64,000 bases of DNA, from NCBI RefSeq assembly GCF_004342285.1, contig NZ_SMCV01000009.1, positions 62,001-126,000 of the forward strand, in the 5' to 3' direction. Origin of the DNA: Klebsiella sp. BIGb0138. Lineage in GTDB: Bacteria > Pseudomonadota > Gammaproteobacteria > Enterobacterales > Enterobacteriaceae. Both the position numbers and the translations under genes were made by a program. The notes beneath the pieces are model-generated. The model saw only the letters and a program-made list of their open reading frames with translations. It was not told where the DNA came from and did no database searches. Positions 32,220 through 41,716 of this stretch are shown here, one piece after another (the stretch's first letter is position 1; each line of letters starts with the position of its first letter).

Positions 32220-33599
32220 ATGAGTTATTTTTTCGTCACCACGCTACAGGTCTTTTTCTGCATCGCGCTGCTCTCGTCGGCGCTTTGGGGGCGCGGTGCG
32301 CCTCCGGCGGTGCGCCCCCTGGTCTGGACGCTGCTCGCGGCGCTGGCCGCCGGGCTGCTGGCCGGACTGTTTATTCGCGGCAGCCAGACGCTACAGCTGC
32401 TGCTGGTCGGCGGAGAAATTCTGCTTTCGCTGCTGTTTATTCTCAGCTTCTGGTGGGCCGGGCCACGCCTGCGCTACCTCTGGCAGGGGATCCTCGTGTT
32501 TGGCGCCGCACGCCACTGGGCGCTGGATCCCAATCTCGGGGGCCTGACCTCCACCCACGTGCTGAATACCGATCTGCTGTTGAATCTGACCGCGATGGTG
32601 CTGGCCTTTGCGTTCCTGTGCCTTGCCGCGGCGCTCTGCGCCATGCTGCTGCGTCGGATGCGCTGGTTGTACTGGCCGCTGACGATATTGCTGGCGATCC
32701 TGCTGTGGCTACCGCTGTCCGGCACGCTACTGCTGCTGCTGATGAAGCTGCAGATCGTCCCGCTGCTGAAGCCGCTGCTCAGTTTTGTCGCCAAAGTGAC
32801 CAACAACGCGGCGCTGTATAACTGGCTGGCCGTCGCGGTGCTCCTGCTGCTGAGCCTGTGCTGGCTCCCGGCGATCCGCCGTTATAGCCTGGCGGTGAAG
32901 GGGGCTGACCAACCGATTGCCCGCCGGCTTGCGCGGGCCGAACGCCGTGGCGCCGTGCGCCTCGGGTTAACCACCGCCTGCTGCGCGCTGGCGATCCTCG
33001 GCGGTCAGCTGTGGTGGGATCTGGTGGCCTCGCAGCCGCCGAGGCTGTCGCAAGCGCAGCCGGTGACCCAGGCCGCCGATGGCCGGGTGCATATTCCCGT
33101 CGCCCAGATTCGCGATGGCAAGCTGCATCGTTTTGTCTGGGTGGCGGATGATGGTAAAGCGGTACGCTTTTTTGTCATTAACCGCTACCCCGACAAATTA
33201 CGCTTCGGCGTGGTGTTCGACGCCTGCCTGCTGTGCGGCGATCAGGGCTATGTCATGGAGGGAAACCAGGTGATCTGCGTTGCCTGCGGAGTGCATATTT
33301 TTATCCCCTCCATTGGCAAAGCCGGCGGCTGTAATCCGGTGCCGATTGATGGCTGGCGCAACGATGAAACCGAGCTGACGATACCCGCTGCGGCGCTTGC
33401 CGTGGGAGCCAACTATTTCTCTACCGTATTGACCATCAAGGTCACCGACCCGGTGGATGGTTCGACCCTGACCAACACCGCGGCGGAGTATAAATACAGC
33501 TACGGCGGCAAAACCTGGTTCTTCGCCTCCGAAGCGAACTATGACCGTTTCCGTAGTACCCCCGCCGCGTTTGCCCCCGGCGCCGTGGAGGAGGAGTAG
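32220..33599 (+). CDS. DUF2318 membrane protein with CxxC pairs
   Basis: A 459-aa protein with eight or so transmembrane helices (residues 1-270) and a C-terminal extracytoplasmic domain. That domain carries two CxxC pairs (CLLC about 337, CVAC about 357, followed by HIFIPSIGKAGGCNP), the DUF2318 signature, thought to hold an Fe-S or other redox centre. The last 35 residues (YGGKTWFFASEANYDRFRST) look like a YHS-type metal-binding motif. Its position after FetM/FetP suggests electron transfer for iron reduction or oxidation in the periplasm. Homologues occur in the P19 loci of Campylobacter. Confidence 0.82.
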   Translation: MSYFFVTTLQVFFCIALLSSALWGRGAPPAVRPLVWTLLAALAAGLLAGLFIRGSQTLQLLLVGGEILLSLLFILSFWWAGPRLRYLWQGILVFGAARHWALDPNLGGLTSTHVLNTDLLLNLTAMVLAFAFLCLAAALCAMLLRRMRWLYWPLTILLAILLWLPLSGTLLLLLMKLQIVPLLKPLLSFVAKVTNNAALYNWLAVAVLLLLSLCWLPAIRRYSLAVKGADQPIARRLARAERRGAVRLGLTTACCALAILGGQLWWDLVASQPPRLSQAQPVTQAADGRVHIPVAQIRDGKLHRFVWVADDGKAVRFFVINRYPDKLRFGVVFDACLLCGDQGYVMEGNQVICVACGVHIFIPSIGKAGGCNPVPIDGWRNDETELTIPAAALAVGANYFSTVLTIKVTDPVDGSTLTNTAAEYKYSYGGKTWFFASEANYDRFRSTPAAFAPGAVEEE

Positions 33600-33601
33600 C
33601 G

Positions 33602-34885
33602 ATGCTGTGGCGAATGATCTACCAGTCGTGGGGACGCAATCTGCGCCGCAAATCGCTGGCGGTGTTAACCGTGTTTCTGGCCACCAGTCTGATCTCGGCG
33701 CTGCTGGCGGTGTCTATCGACATCGGCGACAAAATGTCCCGCGAGCTGAAATCCTACGGCGCCAATATCCTGATTGAGCCGGCGGGGCAGGCCGCGCTTC
33801 CCGCTTTATTCAGCGAGCAGAGCAACCCTCTGGCCAGCGACGACTTCCTCGATGAGGGCGAACTGCCCAACATCAAAGATATCTTCTGGCGCAACAATAT
33901 TGTCGGTTTTGCCCCGATGCTTAGCGGAGAAGTGAAGGTGGATGGGCATGATATTCGGGTGCTGGGCACCTTCTTTGAGCAGCCGGTCACGATACCTGAT
34001 GAGGAGGGCTATGCGACCGGGCAGCGCACGGTCAGCCCGTTCTGGCAGGTCACCGGCCGCTGGCCGCAGGAGCCGCCGGGGGCAGAGGCTCAGACGCTCG
34101 TCGGACATGCCCTGGCGCGTCATTACGGCTGGCAGCCCGGCGATCGCCTCCGCTTACAGGTGGGCGACACGGCGGTGAACGTCACGGTCAGCGGCATTTT
34201 ATCCAGCGGCGGCGATGAGGATACCCAGCTGGTGATGCCGCTTGGCGTGGTGCAGCAGCTGCTGGGTTTAGCGGGAAAAATTCAGGCGATTCGCGTGTCG
34301 GCGTTGACCGTCCCGGAAAACGAGCTGTCGCGGCGAGCGCGCGAAAACCTCGAGGCGCTGAATGCCGAAGAGTATGACCTGTGGTACTGCACGGCGTACG
34401 TGTCATCCATTGCCCACCAGCTGGAGGAGGCGATCTCCGGCGCCGAGGTGCGCCCGGTCTGGCAGGTTGCGGCATCGGAAGGGGTGGTGATCGATAAAAT
34501 CCAGCTGCTGATGGCGGTGGTCACCCTCGCCGCGCTGGCCGCGGCGGCAATGGGCATCGCCTCGTTGATGACCAGCACCATTATGGAACGCGCCCGGGAG
34601 ATCGGCCTGATGAAGGCGCTGGGCGCGCGGCAGTGGCAAATTCTGCTGCTGTTTTATCTGGAGGCGGCGTTGGGCGGCCTGCTCGGCGGGGCGTTGGGCT
34701 GCGTTGCCGGCTGGGGGCTGGCGAAGATCATCGGTCTGATGCTGTTTGCCACGCCGCTTAATTTTGCCTGGATCGTGGTGCCCTGCGTACTGGTAATTGC
34801 GGTGCTGATTGCGCTTGTGGGCACCTGGTTCCCGGCGCGACGCATTGCCCGGCTTTACCCTGTGGAGGTGCTGTATGGCCGCTAA
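33602..34885 (+). CDS. FtsX-like ABC permease, first of pair
   Basis: A 427-aa MacB/FtsX-type permease: one N-terminal helix (FLATSLISALLAVSIDIGDK), a large periplasmic MacB_PCD domain (about 45-280) and three C-terminal helices with MERAREIGLMKALGARQWQI, the coupling helix seen in FtsX-domain permeases. Such proteins act as mechanotransmitters for periplasmic processes rather than as channels. The next gene overlaps by 11 nt. With its paralogue and the ATPase it forms an ABC unit attached to the iron importer. Confidence 0.87.
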   Translation: MLWRMIYQSWGRNLRRKSLAVLTVFLATSLISALLAVSIDIGDKMSRELKSYGANILIEPAGQAALPALFSEQSNPLASDDFLDEGELPNIKDIFWRNNIVGFAPMLSGEVKVDGHDIRVLGTFFEQPVTIPDEEGYATGQRTVSPFWQVTGRWPQEPPGAEAQTLVGHALARHYGWQPGDRLRLQVGDTAVNVTVSGILSSGGDEDTQLVMPLGVVQQLLGLAGKIQAIRVSALTVPENELSRRARENLEALNAEEYDLWYCTAYVSSIAHQLEEAISGAEVRPVWQVAASEGVVIDKIQLLMAVVTLAALAAAAMGIASLMTSTIMERAREIGLMKALGARQWQILLLFYLEAALGGLLGGALGCVAGWGLAKIIGLMLFATPLNFAWIVVPCVLVIAVLIALVGTWFPARRIARLYPVEVLYGR

Positions 34886-36005
34886 GCGCGACATGCTGTG
34901 GTTACTGGTCTGGCGGGCGCTGCGCCTGCGCTTACAGCGGGTGAGCGTGGTCTTTGCCGCGCTGGCGGTCGGCGCCACCATCGTGACCGCGCTCTCCGCG
35001 GTGTGGTTCGACATCAACAGCAAAATGAGCGAGGAGCTGCGGACCTTCGGCGCCAATTTTTATATCGGGCCGGCCCACGGCACCCGGATGCCGCAGCCGG
35101 AGCTGCAGACCATTCTCGACGCCGCGCCGCAGGGGCTGATTCATGGCGCCAGCCCCTGGCTGTACGGCACGGCGCGCACCGAACTGGAAAAAGTGGTGAT
35201 GGTCGGCGTGTGGTTTGAGTCGTTGCAAAAGCTGGTGCCGTACTGGCAGGTCAGCGGCGACTGGATCGGCGTCAGCTTTGACGATCGCAACGCCATGATC
35301 GGCGTGAAGCTGGCCCAGCGGCTGGCGCTGAAGGTCGGCGATAGCGTAACCCTGGTCGATCATCAACGGCGTAAAAAGCTGCTGGTGAAGGGGATCGTCG
35401 AGGCCGGCGACGCCACCGATAATATGCTGATTGTCAGCCTCGATGTCGCACAGGATTGGCTGCAAAAGCCTGGCATCATCAGCCACGGCCTGCTGAGCGT
35501 CAGCAACGATCTCGGCCAGGTGGAGCGCTATGCCGGCCAGCTGCAGCAGCGCTATCCCGACCTCGAGATCCGTCCGGTGCGTAAGGTCTCGGCAACCGAA
35601 GGCCAGGTGCTGGAGAAAATCAAAGGGCTGATGGGGCTGGTATCGCTGGTGATCCTCGCCCTGTCGTCGCTGTGCGTGAACACCACCCTGATGGCGATTG
35701 TCGGCGAACGCGCCCGCGAATTTGCCTTGCAAAAAGCGCTGGGCGCCGGCAACGGCGACATTATCCGCCAGATGCTGCTGGAAACCAGCATCATCACCCT
35801 GGCGGCGGTGGTCTGCGGCTGGATCCTCGGCTATCTGCTGGCCCAGCTTCTCGGCCTGACCGTTTTCAACGCCACCATTGCGCTGCGCCTGCCGGTGCTG
35901 CCGATTACCCTGGCGCTGTCTTTACTGGTTGCCCTGCTGGCGGCCATTGTTCCGGTGCGCCGCGCGGTCAGCGTCGAACCGGCGAAAGTGTTGAAAGGAG
36001 AATAA
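34875..36005 (+). CDS. FtsX-like ABC permease, second of pair
   Basis: A 376-aa paralogue of the preceding permease with the same layout: N-terminal helix, periplasmic domain starting DINSKMSEELRTFGANFYIG, and a C-terminal FtsX domain with GERAREFALQKALGAGNGDI. The start at 34875 follows GTGGAGGTG and overlaps the previous stop; in-frame residues upstream belong to the previous gene's shadow. It should form a heterodimer with the first permease. Confidence 0.87.
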   Translation: MAAKRDMLWLLVWRALRLRLQRVSVVFAALAVGATIVTALSAVWFDINSKMSEELRTFGANFYIGPAHGTRMPQPELQTILDAAPQGLIHGASPWLYGTARTELEKVVMVGVWFESLQKLVPYWQVSGDWIGVSFDDRNAMIGVKLAQRLALKVGDSVTLVDHQRRKKLLVKGIVEAGDATDNMLIVSLDVAQDWLQKPGIISHGLLSVSNDLGQVERYAGQLQQRYPDLEIRPVRKVSATEGQVLEKIKGLMGLVSLVILALSSLCVNTTLMAIVGERAREFALQKALGAGNGDIIRQMLLETSIITLAAVVCGWILGYLLAQLLGLTVFNATIALRLPVLPITLALSLLVALLAAIVPVRRAVSVEPAKVLKGE

Positions 36006-36009
36006 CGCC

Positions 36010-36705
36010 ATGACCGTCACGCCTTTGCGTCAGATGGCGATTGAAACCCGTCATTTATATAAACGATTCGGCGAGGTGACCGCGCTGGAGGACATCAATC
36101 TGCGCATTGCCCGCGGGGAGTTTGTCGCCATTATGGGGGCCTCCGGCTCCGGGAAAACGACGCTGATGAATATCCTGACCTGTCTGGATACCGTCAGCGA
36201 AGGGCAGGTTATCCTCGACGGGACCGACGCCGCGGCGCTGGATGAGGAAGGGCGCCGCCGTTTCCGGGCGCAGAAGATTGGCCTGGTCTTTCAGCAGTTC
36301 CACCTGATCCCCTTTCTGACGGCGCTGGAAAATATCATGCTGGCGCAGCACTACCACAGCGTGGTTGATGAAGCCGCCGCCAAAGCGGTTCTGGCGCAGG
36401 TGGGGCTTGAGCATCGCATGACCCATCTCCCCAGCCAGCTATCCGGCGGGGAGCAGCAGCGGGTCTGCATTGCCCGGGCGCTGGTCAATGAGCCGCCGGT
36501 TATTTTTGCCGATGAACCCACCGGCAACCTGGATGAAGAGAACGAGCAGCGGGTGCTGGATCTGCTTACCGACTTACATCGCCAGGGGCGTACCATTGTG
36601 ATGGTGACCCACAACCCGGCGCTGGGGAAATTCGCCGATCGGATCGTGCGCCTCCAGCATGGCAAATACCTTGGCGAGGAGCTGAACACCCATGCGCATG
36701 CCTGA
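36010..36705 (+). CDS. ABC ATPase of the FtsX-like pair (LolD/MacB type)
   Basis: A 231-aa ATPase with Walker A GASGSGKTT, Q-loop LVFQQFHLIPFLTALENIM, signature LSGGEQQRVCIARAL, Walker B VIFADEPTGNLDEE and H-loop VTHNPALGKFAD. These features, especially DEPTGNLD, are those of the LolD/MacB/FtsE branch that partners FtsX-type permeases. AGGAG lies 8 nt before the ATG. The 3' end overlaps the thioredoxin-like gene by 14 nt. Confidence 0.9.
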   Translation: MTVTPLRQMAIETRHLYKRFGEVTALEDINLRIARGEFVAIMGASGSGKTTLMNILTCLDTVSEGQVILDGTDAAALDEEGRRRFRAQKIGLVFQQFHLIPFLTALENIMLAQHYHSVVDEAAAKAVLAQVGLEHRMTHLPSQLSGGEQQRVCIARALVNEPPVIFADEPTGNLDEENEQRVLDLLTDLHRQGRTIVMVTHNPALGKFADRIVRLQHGKYLGEELNTHAHA

Positions 36706-37183
36706 CGTTATGATGCTATTGCTGCTGGTACTGCTCCTGCCCGGCGGTTGTAAAGAAGAGAAGCTGGCGCGCGGGGAAACGGCGCCCGCGCTGGCGGCCT
36801 TCGATTTGCAGGGCCAACCTGCCGGTCTTGAACGCTGGCAGGGGAAGGCGATCTATCTGAATTTCTGGTCCGCAGGCTGCGGCGGCTGTCTGGCGGAGAT
36901 GGACACCCTGCAGGCGTTAAGCCAGCGCTGGCCGGATAAACTGGTGGTGGTCGGCGTCAATACCGATCCGGAACAGGTGGATATCGCGCCGCTGCTGGCC
37001 AAACACGGCATCAGCTATCCGGTCCTGCGCGATCAGCTTAACATGACCCAGGAGCGTTATCAGGTGATTGGCACGCCGACCTCGGTACTGATCGATGCGC
37101 GTGGACGGGTGCTGGATCTGCATCAGGGATGGCGAAAACCCGCGGAGCTGCAGGCGGTATTCACCCGGCTGGCGCAGCAATGA
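36692..37183 (+). CDS. Thioredoxin-like lipoprotein (TlpA family)
   Basis: A 163-aa periplasmic thiol oxidoreductase. A lipoprotein leader ends in LLLPGGC, so the mature protein should be lipid-anchored at C20 or close by. The AhpC/TSA-TlpA fold follows with the active-site motif WSAGCGGC and the cis-proline segment IGTPTSVLID. A reducing TlpA-type protein could keep the CxxC pairs of the DUF2318 protein reduced. It is the last gene of the fet operon. Confidence 0.87.
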   Translation: MRMPDVMMLLLLVLLLPGGCKEEKLARGETAPALAAFDLQGQPAGLERWQGKAIYLNFWSAGCGGCLAEMDTLQALSQRWPDKLVVVGVNTDPEQVDIAPLLAKHGISYPVLRDQLNMTQERYQVIGTPTSVLIDARGRVLDLHQGWRKPAELQAVFTRLAQQ

Positions 37184-37189
37184 GCGGCT

Positions 37190-37211
37190 CTCCCGGAGGT
37201 GGGCCCGGGAG
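37190..37211. terminator. Hairpin between the fet operon and the aldolase operon
   Basis: CTCCCGG (37190-37196) pairs with CCGGGAG (37205-37211) between convergent genes. The stem is short and no U-tract follows. Confidence 0.35.
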
Positions 37212-37226
37212 TCGCCGCCGTCAGTT

Positions 37227-37958
37227 TCAGTCCAGTACCGAAGGGTCGTCATCGACGATCAGCTGCTTCATTTCGGCAAAATGCTGGCGGGAAAAGTCGG
37301 CGATTTTCTCCCAGTCCTGAGCGGTTTTTTCCGCTACCTCATCTGACAATATCTGCAAAGGCCGGCCGGTTGACCACGCGGTCACCAGGATTTGGCAGGC
37401 CCGTTCGAGGGTCCAGATATCGTCAAACGCCTCGCCGATGGAGGCCCCCGTCACCAGCACGCCGTGGTTGCCCATCAGCAGACGACGTTTATCGGCCAGC
37501 AGCCCGGCCAACCGCGCCCCTTCGGCGGTGGTATCCGCCATGCCGCCATACAGCGTATCCACGGCGACGCGGTTGAAATAGCGCGCGGTATTCTGGTCGA
37601 CGGGCAGGATCTGCGGGTTCTCCAGACAGGCGACGCTGGTGGTATAAACCGGGTGCAGATGCAGCACCACGCGCGCCTCCGGCAGCCGCTGGTGAATCTG
37701 TCCATGAATCGCCCATGCCGTGGCGTCCACATCTTCGCGCTGCGCGGTCGTTTCATCATCGGCATCCAGCAGCAGCAGGTCGCTGGCGCGGATCCGCGAA
37801 AAGTGTTTCCACTTCGGGTTCAGGAGAAATTTTTTGCCGTCCGTCGACAGGGCGGCGCTGAAGTGGTTCGCCACCGCCTCATGCATGCCGAGATGCGCAA
37901 TGATGCGAAACGTCGCCGCGAGATCGATCCGCGTCTGTTCTTCATAAGAGTAGGCCAT
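37227..37958 (-). CDS. Class II aldolase/adducin-family protein
   Basis: A 243-aa protein of the class II aldolase/adducin fold. The zinc-site motif HLHP (VVLHLHPVYTTSV) and a later histidine in MGNHGVLVTGASIGEA are present, as in fuculose-phosphate aldolase and related enzymes. The reaction is not known: members may be aldolases, epimerases or decarboxylating enzymes. It is the last gene of a four-gene minus-strand operon with a binding protein, a PhyH oxygenase and a permease-ATPase fusion, so it probably acts on a product of the imported compound. Confidence 0.83.
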   Translation of the reverse strand: MAYSYEEQTRIDLAATFRIIAHLGMHEAVANHFSAALSTDGKKFLLNPKWKHFSRIRASDLLLLDADDETTAQREDVDATAWAIHGQIHQRLPEARVVLHLHPVYTTSVACLENPQILPVDQNTARYFNRVAVDTLYGGMADTTAEGARLAGLLADKRRLLMGNHGVLVTGASIGEAFDDIWTLERACQILVTAWSTGRPLQILSDEVAEKTAQDWEKIADFSRQHFAEMKQLIVDDDPSVLD

Positions 37959-37962
37959 CGCG

Positions 37963-38778
37963 TTAGTCCACTTTTGGCATCAGGGTGTGAAGGTCTTCTT
38001 CCGTCGGCGGCTGGAAGTGATATTTTTTCAGCAGCGCGGCATACTCCGGCGTGGCGCTGAATTTCTTCAGGCCCTCCTCCAGCGCGCTCTTCACTTCGCT
38101 GTTGCCCTTTTTGACGCCAAAGCCGTTGAGGACCGGGTAGATCAAGGTATCAGACGAGATAACCACCCGGTCGCCCAGTTTCTCAATCACTCCGCGCGCC
38201 ACCGCGGCATCGGTGATTTGTGCCTCCACCGCCCGCGACAGCAGCGCCTGGGTGGTTTGCGGGTCGGTGCTGTATTCGCTTAGCGCAATCGGCGGCAGAC
38301 CTTTTTTCACGCAGTATTCCGCGGAAAGCTTTTGCAACTGCGCCAGCCAGGAGGTGGCGCCCATTGAGCCGATTTTGTGCCCGCAAAACTCTTCCGGGGT
38401 CTTCGGCTGATAGCTCGCGCCTTTGAGCGCCAGAATCGACTCGCCGCTCTTCAGGTACGGCACCATATCGATCACCTTCAGGCGCTCGGCGGTGATGTAC
38501 ATCGAAGAATTGGTGATATCAAACCGGCCGCCCTGCAGGCCGGGGATCAGGTTGGGAAACCGGGTATCGATATTGACCGACTCGCGGCCGAGGGTTTTGG
38601 CCAGCCCGGCGAGAAACTCAACGTCAAACCCGGCCGGTTTATTGTTCTCCATATATTCATACGGATAAAAGGTCATATCCGAGCCGGCGGTGATTTTCCC
38701 CGGCTGCTGGAACGCGAGGGCGCTGAATGAGGTCAGTGCGCCAGCGGCGCACAGAAGCAGAGCATTAAATCGTGTCAT
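37963..38778 (-). CDS. Amino-acid-type ABC binding protein
   Basis: A 271-aa SBP_bac_3 protein with signal peptide (cleavage after FSALA). Landmarks: TAGSDMTFYPYEYMENNKPA, GFDVEFLAGLAK and the ITNSSMYITAERLKVIDMVP segment that contacts the ligand amino and carboxyl groups in relatives. Two cysteines (EEFCGHK and AEYCVKK) could form a disulfide. GGAGG precedes the ATG at 38778. It should feed the permease-ATPase fusion encoded two genes upstream. Confidence 0.88.
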   Translation of the reverse strand: MTRFNALLLCAAGALTSFSALAFQQPGKITAGSDMTFYPYEYMENNKPAGFDVEFLAGLAKTLGRESVNIDTRFPNLIPGLQGGRFDITNSSMYITAERLKVIDMVPYLKSGESILALKGASYQPKTPEEFCGHKIGSMGATSWLAQLQKLSAEYCVKKGLPPIALSEYSTDPQTTQALLSRAVEAQITDAAVARGVIEKLGDRVVISSDTLIYPVLNGFGVKKGNSEVKSALEEGLKKFSATPEYAALLKKYHFQPPTEEDLHTLMPKVD

Positions 38779-38799
38779 AAAAACCTCCAAAGGGTGCAA

Positions 38800-39672
38800 T
38801 TACATGCTGGCTGGATCGCGGCCGGCCTGTTGAACGAAGAATGAGGCGCCGCGCGGTTTCTGCGGCAAACGTAACTGATGAGCGGCGCTGCGGACCAGGC
38901 CGCTCTCGACGCCGGCGACAAGCTGCCCGGCGTGGACGCTGGGCAACGGGTTTTCGCCGAACGGCAGGGCGTCTTCCGCGGCATAGACGCTGATAAATAA
39001 GGTACGCGGCAGGTCGGTTTCATTCGGGCTGGAGGCGTGGAGCAGGCGGGTATGCATAAAGCACACCGAGCCTGAGGGGCCAAAGCAGGCGGTGGGCTGC
39101 TGACAGTGCGTTGCGACCACCTCATCGGCGACCGACCCGCTAAAGCGCTCCTCCTGCCAGTGGGACCACAGCGGCCCTTTATGACTTCCCGGCACCACGG
39201 TGAGCGGGCCGTTTTCCGGCGTGACCTCGCTGACCATCAGCAGGGCGGTGATGATGTCGTCATTGCTGTGCGGCGTGAACAGAAAGTCCTGATGCCATTT
39301 CACCTGGGTGGCCGTGTGCGGCAGCTTGGAGTTGATTTTACTGTGATGAAAACGGGTCCCGCTGCCGCCGATAAGCTGGGCGGCAATCGTCGCCATGCGC
39401 GATGTCAGCGCGGCATGATGGTAGGCGGCGGAGATCTCCGTCGGCGAGCTTACCCGGCGCAGAGAAGGGTGGTCGGCGCGGTGGTCGCCTTCGAGGTCAA
39501 AGCGCGGACGGCCGTCCAGGGTCTCGCCCCAGACCTCGGTATGGCGGCGACTCTCCTCTACCCAGGCATCAAAATCCTGCTGCAGGGCGTTCACCTCTGC
39601 AGAGGTAAGTACCTCCTCGACCACCAGAAAACCTTGTTGCTGAAACTGTTCGATTTGCCACGGCGCGATCAT
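38800..39672 (-). CDS. PhyH-family Fe(II)/2-oxoglutarate oxygenase, first copy
   Basis: A 290-aa jelly-roll oxygenase of the phytanoyl-CoA dioxygenase family. The iron facial triad is visible as HQD (VKWHQDFLFTPH) and a distal histidine in FMHTRLLHASSPNE, with an arginine in DLPRTLFIS suited to bind 2-oxoglutarate. It would hydroxylate a small imported metabolite in the cytosol. The start at 39672 follows AAGGA. It sits between the binding protein and the transporter genes of the same operon, which points to an amino-acid-like substrate. Confidence 0.87.
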   Translation of the reverse strand: MIAPWQIEQFQQQGFLVVEEVLTSAEVNALQQDFDAWVEESRRHTEVWGETLDGRPRFDLEGDHRADHPSLRRVSSPTEISAAYHHAALTSRMATIAAQLIGGSGTRFHHSKINSKLPHTATQVKWHQDFLFTPHSNDDIITALLMVSEVTPENGPLTVVPGSHKGPLWSHWQEERFSGSVADEVVATHCQQPTACFGPSGSVCFMHTRLLHASSPNETDLPRTLFISVYAAEDALPFGENPLPSVHAGQLVAGVESGLVRSAAHQLRLPQKPRGASFFVQQAGRDPASM

Positions 39673-39697
39673 AATTTTTCCTTTCACAAATAGAAGG

Positions 39698-41218
39698 TTA
39701 AGCCAGGGAGACATCTTTCAGGAACGCGTCCACGCGCGGATGGTTACCGTCACGCATCGCCTGGGGCGTGTCGTCGCAGACCACGCGCCCTTTTTCCATA
39801 AAGACAATCCGGTCAGAAACTTTGAAGGCAAAATTCATTTCGTGGGTCACGATGACCATCGTGATGCCTTCATGGGCCAGCGATTCGATCACCTGGAGCA
39901 CTTCGTTGACCTTTTCCGGGTCAAGCGCCGAGGTGGGTTCATCGAACAGCATGATCTGCGGGCGCATCATCAGGGCGCGGGCAATCGCCACGCGCTGCTG
40001 CTGGCCGCCGGAGAGCTGGTGCGGATATTTCCACGCGTGTTCCAGCATGCCGACCTTATGCAGCAGTTCGCAGGCGTGTTGTTTCAGCTCCGCTTCCGCC
40101 GCCAGACGGTGATAGCGCGGGGCCAGCAGCAGGTTGCCGAGTACCGTCAGATGCGGGAACAGGTTAAAACTCTGGAACACCATGCCGATGTTGAGGCGGT
40201 ACTGCGCGTTTTCCATAAAGCGCGGTTTCTGTACCCCCTGGCGGTCAAGATGAATAAACGGCTGGCCGTTGATGCGAATTTCGCCATTGTCGATCTGCTC
40301 CAGCCCGTTAAGCAGGCGGATCAGCGTGGTTTTTCCAGAACCGGAAGGGCCGATCACGGACACCACTTCCCCGGGCTGGATTTGCAGACTGACGGCGCCG
40401 AGCACTTCAACGTTGTTATAGGCTTTATGCAGCTTTGAGGCCTGCAGCGCCGGCTGGGCGTTATCAGGCGCGCTGTGGACCACGAGCGGGCGTTTTTCCG
40501 TTGCCAGCCGCTGCATCTCGCTATCGACCTGGCGGGTGACTTTGCGCCGGGTGACGTCGAGATAGCTTTCCAGACGTTTGAGCAGGAAGTCGAAGACGGT
40601 GACGATCAGCACGTAGTAGAAGGCGACGGCGGCCATGGTCTCCATTACCAGGAAATTCTGCGAGTAAAGGCGCTGACCGACCATCAAAATCTCGGTCAGG
40701 GAGATAACCGACACCAGCGAGCTGAGCTTGACGACGGCAATATATTCGTTGGCGAGGGCCGGCAGGGCGACGCGCAGGGCCTGGGGGATGATCACTCGCC
40801 ATTGCGTGCCGGCATAGCGCAGCCCCAGCGCTCTGGCGGCTTCGCCTTGCCCTTTAGGGATTGAGAGCAGCCCGCCGCGGTGGATTTCGGCCACGTAGGC
40901 GGCTTCGCTCAGTACCATCGCCAGCAGGCCGGCCCAGAAGGGGTCGTTAAGGACCGCTGCGAAAGAGGGCACCGCCTGGGGCAGGTTATAGACGAAAATC
41001 AGCAGTACCAGCAGCGGCAGGCTGCGGAACAGCCAGATATAGAGCCGCGCCGGCACATTAAACAGTTTGCGCGGCGACTGCTTAGCCAGGGCGAGAACAA
41101 ATCCCAGCACAATACTGCAACCCCAGGTCAGCAAACTTAATTTAATGACGGTCCAGGTGGCCTGCCAAAAATCTGCATCGCTGAGCAGACTTAACATGTA
41201 GTTCCAGTTAAACGTCAT
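39698..41218 (-). CDS. Amino-acid ABC permease-ATPase fusion
   Basis: A 506-aa fusion. Residues 1-225 are a HisM/GlnP-type permease ([40 protein letters not shown]). Residues 260-506 are a complete ATPase with Walker [10 protein letters not shown], signature [15 protein letters not shown], Walker [15 protein letters not shown] and H-loop [14 protein letters not shown] charged linker joins them. In most importers these are separate genes. It is the first gene of the operon, 498 bp from the divergent LysR gene. Confidence 0.9.
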   Translation of the reverse strand: MTFNWNYMLSLLSDADFWQATWTVIKLSLLTWGCSIVLGFVLALAKQSPRKLFNVPARLYIWLFRSLPLLVLLIFVYNLPQAVPSFAAVLNDPFWAGLLAMVLSEAAYVAEIHRGGLLSIPKGQGEAARALGLRYAGTQWRVIIPQALRVALPALANEYIAVVKLSSLVSVISLTEILMVGQRLYSQNFLVMETMAAVAFYYVLIVTVFDFLLKRLESYLDVTRRKVTRQVDSEMQRLATEKRPLVVHSAPDNAQPALQASKLHKAYNNVEVLGAVSLQIQPGEVVSVIGPSGSGKTTLIRLLNGLEQIDNGEIRINGQPFIHLDRQGVQKPRFMENAQYRLNIGMVFQSFNLFPHLTVLGNLLLAPRYHRLAAEAELKQHACELLHKVGMLEHAWKYPHQLSGGQQQRVAIARALMMRPQIMLFDEPTSALDPEKVNEVLQVIESLAHEGITMVIVTHEMNFAFKVSDRIVFMEKGRVVCDDTPQAMRDGNHPRVDAFLKDVSLA

Positions 41219-41716
41219 GGGCTATTTCACTCGCCATAATTAACGGAAATGAACGCGATACCGATGATCAAAAATGGGGCATCGCCAGGGTTTATCTTGC
41301 AATAACACTATGCTGGCAGTTTTCGTCGCGAGGCAATTAGTAAATTTTTGGTCTTTAAGTCTAAAAAAACTATATAGGTAGATTAATTTCAATAAATTTA
41401 AAGCAATGAGCGCGAAACAAGAACGAAACATTAAAAAAACAATTGCTGCAGCTGGTCAACGTAATGCGCGCGGAAATAGCGCTTTGTGCAATATTGGGGC
41501 GAGCGGGTGATTAATATGGTGCAATCTGATTCAGATTGGTGCAATTAACCTCGGGAAGGGCGCAGGCAATTATTTTCAGCCGCCAGCAAAGACAAATAAA
41601 ACATTCGCTCAGCTACGGAATAACGCGCCGAAGCTGGAATGGCATGATGCTTGCAGCTGCATATCAGAAAACTAAGCCGTTTGCATTGCGGACAATATTT
41701 CATAAAGGGTGAGGCT
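41219..41716. other. Divergent control region with repeated GTGCAAT motifs
   Basis: About 500 AT-rich bp between the permease-ATPase fusion and the LysR gene. No gene is supported. GTGCAAT occurs at about 41486, 41519 and 41539, the last two flanking the inverted repeat annotated at 41523-41537. Confidence 0.5.
41517..41545. promoter_or_regulatory. LysR-type operator candidate
   Basis: AATCTGA-T-TCAGATT (41523-41537) is a perfect 7-1-7 inverted repeat, embedded in two direct copies of TGGTGCAAT (41517-41525 and 41537-41545). It fits the pattern of a LysR binding site in a divergent promoter. Confidence 0.55.
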
